Shown: positions 29,647 through 36,935 of the stretch, piece by piece
Position numbering within the stretch: position 1 is the first letter of the stretch
How the letters are laid out: each line of letters opens with the position of its first letter
Assembly (NCBI GenBank): GCA_052390415.1
Contig: JBQTGY010000027.1
Location: 1 to 64,000 of the forward strand
Source: JANNWF01 sp052390415
GTDB lineage: Bacteria; Pseudomonadota; Gammaproteobacteria; Xanthomonadales; Xanthomonadaceae
DNA length: 64,000 bases
Direction: 5' to 3'
The notes under the pieces: generated by a model
What the model was told of the DNA's origin: nothing
The model's input: the letters and a program-made list of their open reading frames with translations, nothing else
Databases searched by the model: none
Translations under genes and position numbers: made by a program

Positions 29647-30071
29647 GGATCAGCGTCGGGAAAGCGCCCCGCGCGCTGACGTTTCACGGTGGCGCGCTCG
29701 CGCTTGCTGCTCAAGCGACGCTCCTTTGATGCTTTGGACGGTTTGGTCGCGACGCGCGGCTTGGGCGGCTTCAACACCGCGAGCAACAAGGTCAACAAGC
29801 GCTCGCGTGCGTCCTGGCGGTTGCGATCCTGAGTGCGATAACGCTGCGCCATCAGCACGATCACGCCTTCGTCGGTGATGCGCCGATCCCGCCGCGCCAA
29901 CAAGCGCACGCGCATTGGCTCGGGCAACGATGGCGATTGCGTCACGTCAAAACGCAACTCAACCGCCGTCGATACCTTGTTGACGTTCTGTCCACCCGGA
30001 CCACTGGCACGCACAAAGCGTTCGACCAATTCGTCGTCAGGAATGGCGATGGATGGGGTGATGCGCAACAT
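29643..30071 (-). CDS. arfB: Alternative ribosome-rescue factor ArfB
   Basis: A 142-residue codon-independent peptidyl-tRNA hydrolase that frees ribosomes stalled on broken mRNA. The GGQ motif sits in 'RASGPGGQNVNKVSTAVELRF' (in part ASGPGGQNVNKVST). The C-terminal tail is basic (KPSKASKERRLSSKRERATVKRQR region, rich in Lys/Arg), as needed to enter the empty mRNA channel. Length matches E. coli YaeJ. Followed with overlap by the acyltransferase gene. Confidence 0.94.
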   Translation of the reverse strand: MLRITPSIAIPDDELVERFVRASGPGGQNVNKVSTAVELRFDVTQSPSLPEPMRVRLLARRDRRITDEGVIVLMAQRYRTQDRNRQDARERLLTLLLAVLKPPKPRVATKPSKASKERRLSSKRERATVKRQRAGRFPDADP

Positions 30072-30104
30072 GGCGACGAGCTGGACAGAAGCAGGACCCG
30101 AAGT

Positions 30105-30824
30105 CTAGCGCTGTATGGTGTCTGCCGCTGTGTCAGCGTCCGGAATCACCCAATCAAATAGCCCCATCGCCTTCGCGAACTCACCCTCAGTCGGTGCCTC
30201 AACGGTTACCGCCGCGCCGCTTTCCGGATGCGGAAACTGCAAGCGCCACGCGTGCAACAACATGCGATGCACGCCGCGCATGCGGAACATGCGGTTGCGC
30301 AGCCCATCACCGTGGCTGGTATCGCCGATCAAATGATGGTCGACGTGTTTCAGGTGGCGGCGAATCTGGCGGAAACGACCGCTGAGTGGGCGTGCCTGCA
30401 GCAGCGAAAAACGCGATGTCTCGAAACCACCAGCGGGTTCGGGCAACTCGCCGGTTGCCAACACACTGAACTCGGTGGTCGCGGGTTTTTTCAGTGGTTT
30501 GCCGGGGCCACCGTCGAGTGGGTAATCGACGCTGAAGTTTGCAGCTGGCCAACCGCGACAGACCACCAGATAGTCCTTCTGGATGGCGTGCGCCATCAGC
30601 GATTTGCCTAACGCGCTGGCGGCCTCACGATCAAACGCCAGCAGCAGACAACCGCTGGTCGCCCGATCCAGTCGATGCACCAGGAAGATCGGCTTGCCGA
30701 ATTGCTCGCGCAATTGATCAGCGGCGAAATCCGTTTCGCCGCGCGCCAGTTTGCTGTCGTGGACCATCAAGCCAGCGGGTTTGGCGACGACGGCAAAGCG
30801 CTCCTCGAGCCGCAGGATTTCCAC
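30105..30824 (-). CDS. truC: tRNA pseudouridine synthase, TruC-like
   Basis: A 239-residue RluA-family pseudouridine synthase. The catalytic Asp is in 'VHRLDRATSGCLLLA'. The TruC-like end 'HLKHVDHHLIGDTSHGDG' and the lack of an S4 domain favour TruC (tRNA position 65) over RluA/RluC. The GTG start sits one base after the stop of the kinase gene (TGA-G-GTG), so the two are translationally coupled. Substrate inferred from family resemblance. Confidence 0.85.
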   Translation of the reverse strand: MEILRLEERFAVVAKPAGLMVHDSKLARGETDFAADQLREQFGKPIFLVHRLDRATSGCLLLAFDREAASALGKSLMAHAIQKDYLVVCRGWPAANFSVDYPLDGGPGKPLKKPATTEFSVLATGELPEPAGGFETSRFSLLQARPLSGRFRQIRRHLKHVDHHLIGDTSHGDGLRNRMFRMRGVHRMLLHAWRLQFPHPESGAAVTVEAPTEGEFAKAMGLFDWVIPDADTAADTIQR

Positions 30825-30825
30825 C

Positions 30826-33357
30826 TCAGCCAGCGGCGATGGCGGCGAAACGTTTGGCTTGATCGGTCAAACCCAGCGCGCTGTAGGTCGTTGCCAAGCG
30901 CTCTGCGACATCACGTGTGCGTTTGTGTTGCGCGCCCATGCTTTTCTCCAGAATCGGAAATGCCGCTTCCAGCAGCGGCCGCGCCAACGCCGGCTTGCCC
31001 GCCTTGTTCAAGCTGTCGCCATAGTTGCTGCGAAAGATGGCGACGTAGGCGTGATCCTCGGGAAGGGCGGCCAGCGCCGCCTTCAACAGGATGTCGAACT
31101 GACTCAAGCCCTCCTCAAACTGACCCTTGCGGGTAAGCAACATGGCGAGGTTGTTGCGTGTCGCCAGCAGCTCCGAGTCAATCGATTCGCCAGCTTCCAG
31201 GCGGGCATTCTGCAGCGCCAGGATGCGTCGATGCAGGGCCTCGGCTTCATCCAGTTGACCCAGGTCTTCGAGCAGATAGGCCAGCGAGTTCTGCGCCATC
31301 TGGGTGCGCGGATGTTCGGCGCCGAAGACACGTTCGGTGACTTCAGCCGTACCCCGGATCAGCGGCTCGGCCTCGGCGTGCCGCGTTTGTTGGATCAGCA
31401 AGTTGGCAAGGTTTTGCGTGGTGGCAAGCGTCGACAAATGTTCGGGACCCAACACCCGCTGACGAGCCTTGAGCACGCTGCGGAACTCGGCTTCGGCTTC
31501 GGCGTCGCGGCCTTGTAGTTGAATGGCGGCGGCCAGATTGTTGCGGGTGAACAAGGTCTGCGGATGGTCTTCGCCATGCCGCGCCGCGCGGATGGTGCGC
31601 AGTTCGCGCAACATCGATTCCGACTCGGCAAACGCACTGGTGGTGCGCAGCGCGCTGGCCAGATTGTGGCGCGCCGCAATACCAATTTCCGGATCGAGCT
31701 GGGGATTGGCATCGCTGACCGCTTTCACCTCGCGGAAGGCTTGCAGTCCTTCGTCATTGCGTCCCAGGCCAAGCAAGGCGCGACCTCGCGCCAGTTGCAT
31801 GTGCAGCCGCTGCTCGTTGAGCGCCGACCGCTGCGTCGTCGCCTTGAGTATCGCTTCGGCTTCGGCCAAGGCTTCGTCGTTGCGACCGGCATCCAACCAG
31901 GTGGTGAGCAGGCCCAGCCGCATGTCCATGGAAACCTCGTCGTTGCCTTGAGGGGTGAGCGCAAAGGCTTCCGCATAGAGCTTCTCGGCGCGATCCAGCT
32001 CGCCGATGCTGCGGTACGTCGTTGCCAAGGTGCCCTTGATCTGCGCCTGCACGGCAGGCTGCTCACTCAAGGTGGCCGACGCGCTATCGGCCGCGCCATC
32101 GAGTGCTTGTCGCAAGGTCAACTGATTGCCCAGGCTGCGTTCGGGATCAGCGCTGGTCAGCATGTCGATCAGGAAGCGCGACACCGCTTCGTTGGATTCG
32201 GCACGCGCCACCGCCTCGCGCCTGGCTTGCGCTTCGGCAATCGCAAAATGCAGTGACACGCCGACCGCCGCCAGCAAGCTGAGCAGGACGACGGCAGCGG
32301 CCGCCGTGGCAATCCGATGGCGCCGAAAGAACTTGCCAGTGAGGTAGGTCGCGGTGGCCGGTCGCGCGAGAATCGGGCGGTTTTCGAGATAGCGTTCGAT
32401 GTCGTCGGCGAAGTCGCCGGCGCTCTGATAACGACGGTCGCGATCGGTTTCCAGCGCCTTCATCACCAGCGTATCGACGTCGCCTGCAAGCTCTGGACGG
32501 CGCTTGGCCAACGCACGTGGCGGTTGCTCGGAAACGATCCTCGCGGCCTCGATCAACGAGGTGTTTTGCAGAGCGTGCGGGTACTCGCCGCTCAGCAACT
32601 CATAGAGGATCACACCCAGCGCATACACATCGCTGCGTTGATCGACCCGCCGGGTATCGCCGCCGATCTGCTCGGGACTCATGTAACTCAAGGTGCCTAC
32701 CAACTCGCCCATCTGGGTCAGCCGCTGCGGGTCGGACTCTTCGCCCAACGCCAAGGCGATGCCGAAGTCGAGTACACGTGGCTGACCATCTGCACCAACG
32801 AGCACGTTGCCGGGTTTCAGATCGCGATGGACCACGCCGCGCACATGCGCGTGATGCACGGCGCGCGCCACGTGCGCCACCAACTGCAAGCGCGTGCGGT
32901 CATTGGCGCTGGTTTGTTGGCAGTGCTCACGCAGGCTGGTGCCATCCACGTATTCCATGGCCAGATACGGAATGCGGGCGCTCGCAGTCGGATGTTCACC
33001 GGCATCAAAGATGCGCGCGATGCCGGGATGTTCGAGCTGGCCCAGAAACTCTGCCTCGCGGCGAAAACGCTCGCTCAACTCGGACGAAAAGTGGCCGCTG
33101 CGCATCAGCTTCAATGCCACCAACCGACGCGGTCGTTGCTGCTCAGCCAGATACACCGTTCCCATGCCGCCCTCACCCAGCAGGCGCAAGGGCACGTAAG
33201 GGCCGATCTGTTCGGGCAGCGAATTGACTGCTGCCGCCGACGCGGCGCCTTGCCCGTCGGCCGCCGGCGAACTGATCATCGTGTCGTTTTCGTCAGCACC
33301 GACAGGCTCGCGCGGCGCATCGGTGGGACGTGAGTGCTCAGGCAGATCGGGTTGCAC
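30826..33357 (-). CDS. Transmembrane Ser/Thr protein kinase with TPR-like sensor
   Basis: 843 residues. An Asp/Pro-rich leader is followed by a Hanks-type kinase domain at about 50-330: glycine loop 'LLGEGGMGTVYLAEQ', 'VALKLM' with the ATP lysine, catalytic 'HRDLKPGNVLV', 'DFGIAL', and 'GTLSYMSPEQI'. One transmembrane segment lies near 350-372 (IATAAAAVVLLSLLAAVGVSL). The rest is an extracytoplasmic run of tetratricopeptide-like repeats ('LAYLLEDLGQLDEAEALHRRILAL' type). The layout is common in Xanthomonadales and planctomycetes. The start codon is GTG 33357, or possibly the ATG at codon 27. Confidence 0.9.
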   Translation of the reverse strand: MQPDLPEHSRPTDAPREPVGADENDTMISSPAADGQGAASAAAVNSLPEQIGPYVPLRLLGEGGMGTVYLAEQQRPRRLVALKLMRSGHFSSELSERFRREAEFLGQLEHPGIARIFDAGEHPTASARIPYLAMEYVDGTSLREHCQQTSANDRTRLQLVAHVARAVHHAHVRGVVHRDLKPGNVLVGADGQPRVLDFGIALALGEESDPQRLTQMGELVGTLSYMSPEQIGGDTRRVDQRSDVYALGVILYELLSGEYPHALQNTSLIEAARIVSEQPPRALAKRRPELAGDVDTLVMKALETDRDRRYQSAGDFADDIERYLENRPILARPATATYLTGKFFRRHRIATAAAAVVLLSLLAAVGVSLHFAIAEAQARREAVARAESNEAVSRFLIDMLTSADPERSLGNQLTLRQALDGAADSASATLSEQPAVQAQIKGTLATTYRSIGELDRAEKLYAEAFALTPQGNDEVSMDMRLGLLTTWLDAGRNDEALAEAEAILKATTQRSALNEQRLHMQLARGRALLGLGRNDEGLQAFREVKAVSDANPQLDPEIGIAARHNLASALRTTSAFAESESMLRELRTIRAARHGEDHPQTLFTRNNLAAAIQLQGRDAEAEAEFRSVLKARQRVLGPEHLSTLATTQNLANLLIQQTRHAEAEPLIRGTAEVTERVFGAEHPRTQMAQNSLAYLLEDLGQLDEAEALHRRILALQNARLEAGESIDSELLATRNNLAMLLTRKGQFEEGLSQFDILLKAALAALPEDHAYVAIFRSNYGDSLNKAGKPALARPLLEAAFPILEKSMGAQHKRTRDVAERLATTYSALGLTDQAKRFAAIAAG

Positions 33358-33433
33358 TGGGAGAATTCCGCTTTGAAACGTTGAGGAGAGGATTGCGGCG
33401 GCGCGGGATGCGAAGTGCTGAATCCTTCATGCC

Positions 33434-33982
33434 TCAGAAATTCGGCTTGTCCGGCTCGTCGTTGAAGCGCGTGATCGACTCGCTGATGATGCGTTTGGCG
33501 TCCGCCGCATCACCCCAACCATTGAGCTTCACCCACTTGCCCTTCTCCAGATCCTTGTAATGTTCGAAGAAGTGGCCGATGCGCTCCAGCCAATGGCTGG
33601 ACACCTGGCCGATGTCGTGGATGTGCGCGTAACCGGCGAATACCGAGTCGATCGGCACGGCCAACACTTTCTCGTCACCACCGGCCTCATCGACCATGTT
33701 CAACACACCCACCGGACGGCAACGGATCACCGCGCCCGGAATCAACGGCAGCGGCAGGATCACCAGTACATCGACGGGATCGCCATCGCCACACAACGAG
33801 TGCGGCACATAGCCGTAGTTGCAGGGATAGCGCATCGGTGTCGACAAAATCCGATCAACGAAAATGGCCCCGGTGGCCTTGTCGACCTCGTACTTGACCG
33901 GCTCGGCGTCTTTGGGGATTTCGATGACGACATTGATTTCGTCAGGCACCGCACGGCCCGAAGGCACCAGATCCAGACCCAT
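33434..33982 (-). CDS. ppa: Inorganic pyrophosphatase (family I)
   Basis: Hydrolyses cytosolic pyrophosphate to phosphate. 182 residues, standard family I length. It has 'INVVIEIPKDAEPVKYEVDK', 'YPCNYGYVPHSL', and the signature 'GDGDPVDVLVI' with the three metal-binding Asp residues. A second, membrane-bound pyrophosphatase is encoded 3 kb away, so the cell has both disposal and energy-conserving routes. Confidence 0.97.
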   Translation of the reverse strand: MGLDLVPSGRAVPDEINVVIEIPKDAEPVKYEVDKATGAIFVDRILSTPMRYPCNYGYVPHSLCGDGDPVDVLVILPLPLIPGAVIRCRPVGVLNMVDEAGGDEKVLAVPIDSVFAGYAHIHDIGQVSSHWLERIGHFFEHYKDLEKGKWVKLNGWGDAADAKRIISESITRFNDEPDKPNF

Positions 33983-34128
33983 GATTCACTCCTGTCGATC
34001 AAACACCGTTGAGCAAACGGAACCCGCGTTCCGCCGAGGCTGAAAAGCATACGCGAGGCATCCTGAGCCGACACTCCAGCGGCGGTCAGGGCGGGTGCAA
34101 TCAGCGCCGCGCTTTGCACCCTGCCACA

Positions 34129-35400
34129 CTAGGCACCCAGCCACCGCTGCAAATGAGCTGCCACCTCGGCACTGCTCAACAAATCAAAATGATCGTGGTC
34201 ATACACCGTCACCCGGTGTGCCGCAGGCACCTTCAATTCCCGGCTGGGATCGGCATCCACGCCCAGTGCGCTGTCGACCGGCACCAGACCGTCTCCCGCT
34301 GGCCGCTTGCCGATGTCAGCGGTGGTTTGCCGACTTGCCGCCACTAGAAACAGGTCAAGATCTGGCGGCAGCACGGCGGTGGTTGCCACATCATCGACCA
34401 CCCGGCCATGGCGCAAGTCCTGAATGCCGGCACTTCGAATCATGCCCAAGCGGGCAAACGGCGCGCTGTAGGGACTGAAGCCGAGCAGCATGTCGACCTT
34501 GTTGCCGGCGCGTTCCAGTGGTGAACCCAGATGCGGCGTGCCCAGGCAAATCAGACTCTTCAGCTTGGCTAGCCAACTCCGATGTGCAGTCGCGCCATAG
34601 TGGATCGCACTGCGCGCGACCAAGCCGCCCATGCTGTGTCCGAGCAGGACGATCTCATCGACCGGCAGCGGCCAAGCGGCAAGCAGATCGTCAATGGCAG
34701 CGGCCAACTGACGGCCGTTGTCGGCGACTTTCAAGCCTGAGTTGTAGCGCAGATAGATCGGCGTGTAACCGAGTGATGTCAGCGCCGCACCATGATCGTG
34801 ACCCGCGCGAAACCACTGGCGGTCGTTCATGCACAGGCCGTGGATCAGCAGTACCAGTTTGTTGGTGGAAGCGGCGGGAGCGCCACCGTCGGCTGCGCGC
34901 GGAGCAAAGGCGCGACCATCGGATCGCCATTCCATGCGGATCGCCAACGCATTGCCACTGGCCTGCAGATAGTCACCCAACACGCCATTCAATGCCGCCA
35001 ATGTCGCCTCACGCGCGACCGGCGGCAGCGGTTGTTTGTCCAACAGCGGCGCCAAGCGTCTCAACGACACATCCAAGCCCACACCCACCGCGCGGGTGAT
35101 CCCGCGCACGCTGCGATACACCAACCCGCTGATCCCGCTGGCAGGACCCACCCGCGGCGCTCCGATGGGCGGTGCCAACGAGGCAATGGTTCGATGCATG
35201 TCCTCGACGATATCGGTCACTCCGGTGACCGCGTCGATGACCAGCTGGCTGGCACCGTGCAGATCGCGACCTAGGCCACTGGAGGGGTTGGATGGATTCT
35301 TGATGAAGTGCTCCCATTTTTGGAGGATCAAGCGCGAAGAACATAGCACTGGTGCTCTCGCCACAACCCATTTGCGTAGTCGAGGGAAGGACGGGGTCAA
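34129..35400 (-). CDS. Alpha/beta hydrolase, lipase-like (PGAP1-like)
   Basis: Up to 423 residues. A helical N-terminal third is followed by a hydrolase core: oxyanion strand 'LVLLIHGLCMNDRQW', nucleophile elbow 'LLGHSMGGLVARSA', 'GTPHLGSPLERAG' and a terminal His in 'VTVYDHDHFDLLSS'. The shape recalls PGAP1-like lipases and triacylglycerol lipases. No ATG precedes the conserved part: candidates are TTG 35400, GTG 35349 and TTG 35331. No signal peptide is obvious. Divergent from the fic gene. Confidence 0.8.
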   Translation of the reverse strand: MTPSFPRLRKWVVARAPVLCSSRLILQKWEHFIKNPSNPSSGLGRDLHGASQLVIDAVTGVTDIVEDMHRTIASLAPPIGAPRVGPASGISGLVYRSVRGITRAVGVGLDVSLRRLAPLLDKQPLPPVAREATLAALNGVLGDYLQASGNALAIRMEWRSDGRAFAPRAADGGAPAASTNKLVLLIHGLCMNDRQWFRAGHDHGAALTSLGYTPIYLRYNSGLKVADNGRQLAAAIDDLLAAWPLPVDEIVLLGHSMGGLVARSAIHYGATAHRSWLAKLKSLICLGTPHLGSPLERAGNKVDMLLGFSPYSAPFARLGMIRSAGIQDLRHGRVVDDVATTAVLPPDLDLFLVAASRQTTADIGKRPAGDGLVPVDSALGVDADPSRELKVPAAHRVTVYDHDHFDLLSSAEVAAHLQRWLGA

Positions 35401-35427
35401 CTTGCAGACGCGACATTGCTGGGGTAG

Positions 35428-35460
35428 TTTGCTTAAAATGTTTACAACACTTTAAGCAAA
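35428..35460. promoter_or_regulatory. Perfect inverted repeat at the fic start codon
   Basis: TTTGCTTAAA (35428-35437) and TTTAAGCAAA (35451-35460) form a perfect 10-bp inverted repeat with a 13-base spacer. The last base of the right arm is the A of the fic ATG. The site is AT-rich in a GC-rich setting and faces the divergent hydrolase gene. Candidate operator for the winged-helix part of the Fic protein. Confidence 0.6.
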
Positions 35461-36797
35461 TGAAGCCGATTCCCTCCGCACCTCGTGAGGAAGACTGGCG
35501 GTCATTGCCGGCCGAGCGGCTCACTTTAGTCTTCGATGCGGCCCAGCGCCTCAGCGACGACGACTACCTGCACTGGGACAAGTTGCGTCACTTGACGCCC
35601 CCGCCGGGGCTTACGCCGCGCGAATGGTGGCTCGCGCTAAAGCTCAAGCGGAGTGCAAACCGGCTGGCCTTTCCCGAACTTCTCGCGACGAATGGCAGTC
35701 CGGCTAGCCTGACTCGTCACGCGCGAGTGGATGCAGGCCTGGCGAGGATGGAACGTCTGCTCGCCGGCCGATTGACCTTACCGGAAGCCGCAAACAGCCC
35801 GGCGACGAGGGATCAGTTCATCGCCAGCTCGCTCATGGAGGAAGCGATCCACTCCAGCCTGTTCGAAGGCGCCGTCAGCACGCGCGAGGCGGCAAAGGAC
35901 ATGCTGCGCTCACAGCGCGAACCGGTGAATCGAGACGAGCGCATGATCTTGAACAACTATCGCGCGATGCTGCGGCTGCGCGAGCTTGCGCGCGAGCCGC
36001 TGAGTCTTGAGGGCGTGCTCGAACTCCACCGAATCCTGACCGACGGAACACTCGACCGGCCGGAGCAGGCCGGACGAATGCAAGAAGAGGGTGAAGAACG
36101 CGTCTGTATCCTCGACCGACGCCTGAACCGCGTTGTGTATTCGCCGCCGCCTGCGGCGCAACTTCCTGAACGCATGGCGCGGCTAATCGATTTCGCCAAC
36201 GCAGCGGATGTGGTGGACGGGCGCTTCGTCCACCCACTCGTGCGCTCGATACTTCTACATTTTCAGCTTGCCTACGATCACCCGTTCTACGACGGCAATG
36301 GGCGCACGGCGCGGGCACTGTTTTATTGGTCGATGCTGCATCGCGGCTACTGGCTGGCCGAATATTTCTCCATTTCGCGGCTTCTCTATCAGCAACGACA
36401 CCCCTACGAGCTGGCCTACCAGCAAGTCGAGAGTGACTCGCAAGATTCCACCTACTTCGTTTTGCAACAGCTCGATGTGCTGGATCGCTCCGTCGACGCA
36501 CTCTTCGACTATGTCGAGCGCAAGAGCCGGGCACAGCGGGTGCTTCGACAAAAACTGCGGGGCCGCGACGACCTCAATCACCGACAGCTCGCATTGTTGG
36601 ACCACGCGCTGCGACATTCCGACGCGCTTTACAGCCATGAATCGCATGCCAACTCACATCGGGTATCCATCATGACTGCCCGCAAAGACCTGCTCGACTT
36701 GGTGCATCGCGGATGGCTGCGTCAGTCAAAATCGAGCAAACGCAGTGTCTATCAGCCAGAACCAAGCTTGGATGCCATTTTGTTTCCTTCAAGCTGA
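35460..36797 (+). CDS. Fic-domain protein with C-terminal winged helix
   Basis: 445 residues. Fic AMP-transferase core: 'LHRILTDGTLDRPEQAGRMQ', catalytic loop HPFYDGNGRTAR with its His and the GNGR anion site. An inhibitory motif (S/T)xxxE(G/N), read as SSLFEG, lies N-terminal to the core in 'EEAIHSSLFEGAVSTREA', so this is a class II, self-inhibited enzyme. A C-terminal winged-helix-like region carries 'VSIMTARKDLLDLVHRGWL'. Likely adenylylates a cytosolic target; autoregulation through the start-codon repeat is plausible. No clear ribosome site precedes the ATG. Confidence 0.9.
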   Translation: MKPIPSAPREEDWRSLPAERLTLVFDAAQRLSDDDYLHWDKLRHLTPPPGLTPREWWLALKLKRSANRLAFPELLATNGSPASLTRHARVDAGLARMERLLAGRLTLPEAANSPATRDQFIASSLMEEAIHSSLFEGAVSTREAAKDMLRSQREPVNRDERMILNNYRAMLRLRELAREPLSLEGVLELHRILTDGTLDRPEQAGRMQEEGEERVCILDRRLNRVVYSPPPAAQLPERMARLIDFANAADVVDGRFVHPLVRSILLHFQLAYDHPFYDGNGRTARALFYWSMLHRGYWLAEYFSISRLLYQQRHPYELAYQQVESDSQDSTYFVLQQLDVLDRSVDALFDYVERKSRAQRVLRQKLRGRDDLNHRQLALLDHALRHSDALYSHESHANSHRVSIMTARKDLLDLVHRGWLRQSKSSKRSVYQPEPSLDAILFPSS

Positions 36798-36803
36798 TAC
36801 GAG

Positions 36804-36828
36804 AAACCCCGCCGAAGCGGGGCTTTTC
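36804..36828 (+). terminator. Rho-independent terminator of fic
   Basis: CCCCGC-CGAA-GCGGGG followed by CTTTT, starting 10 bases after the fic stop codon. Confidence 0.85.
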
Positions 36829-36844
36829 ATCGAAGGCTTGGTAG

Positions 36845-36862
36845 GGCGGGTCTTGACCCGCC
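36845..36862. repeat. REP palindrome, GTAGGGCGGGTC type
   Basis: GGCGGGTCTTGACCCGCC, an 8-bp palindrome around TT preceded by GTAG. Same design as the pair at 11461. It lies in the fic-hppA convergent gap. Confidence 0.75.
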
Positions 36863-36935
36863 ATCCCCTGCAAATCGCCCAAACGCTGGCGGATTAGGTT
36901 TCCGGCTTACAGCAGTCGCCCTACAACAAAGGCAC

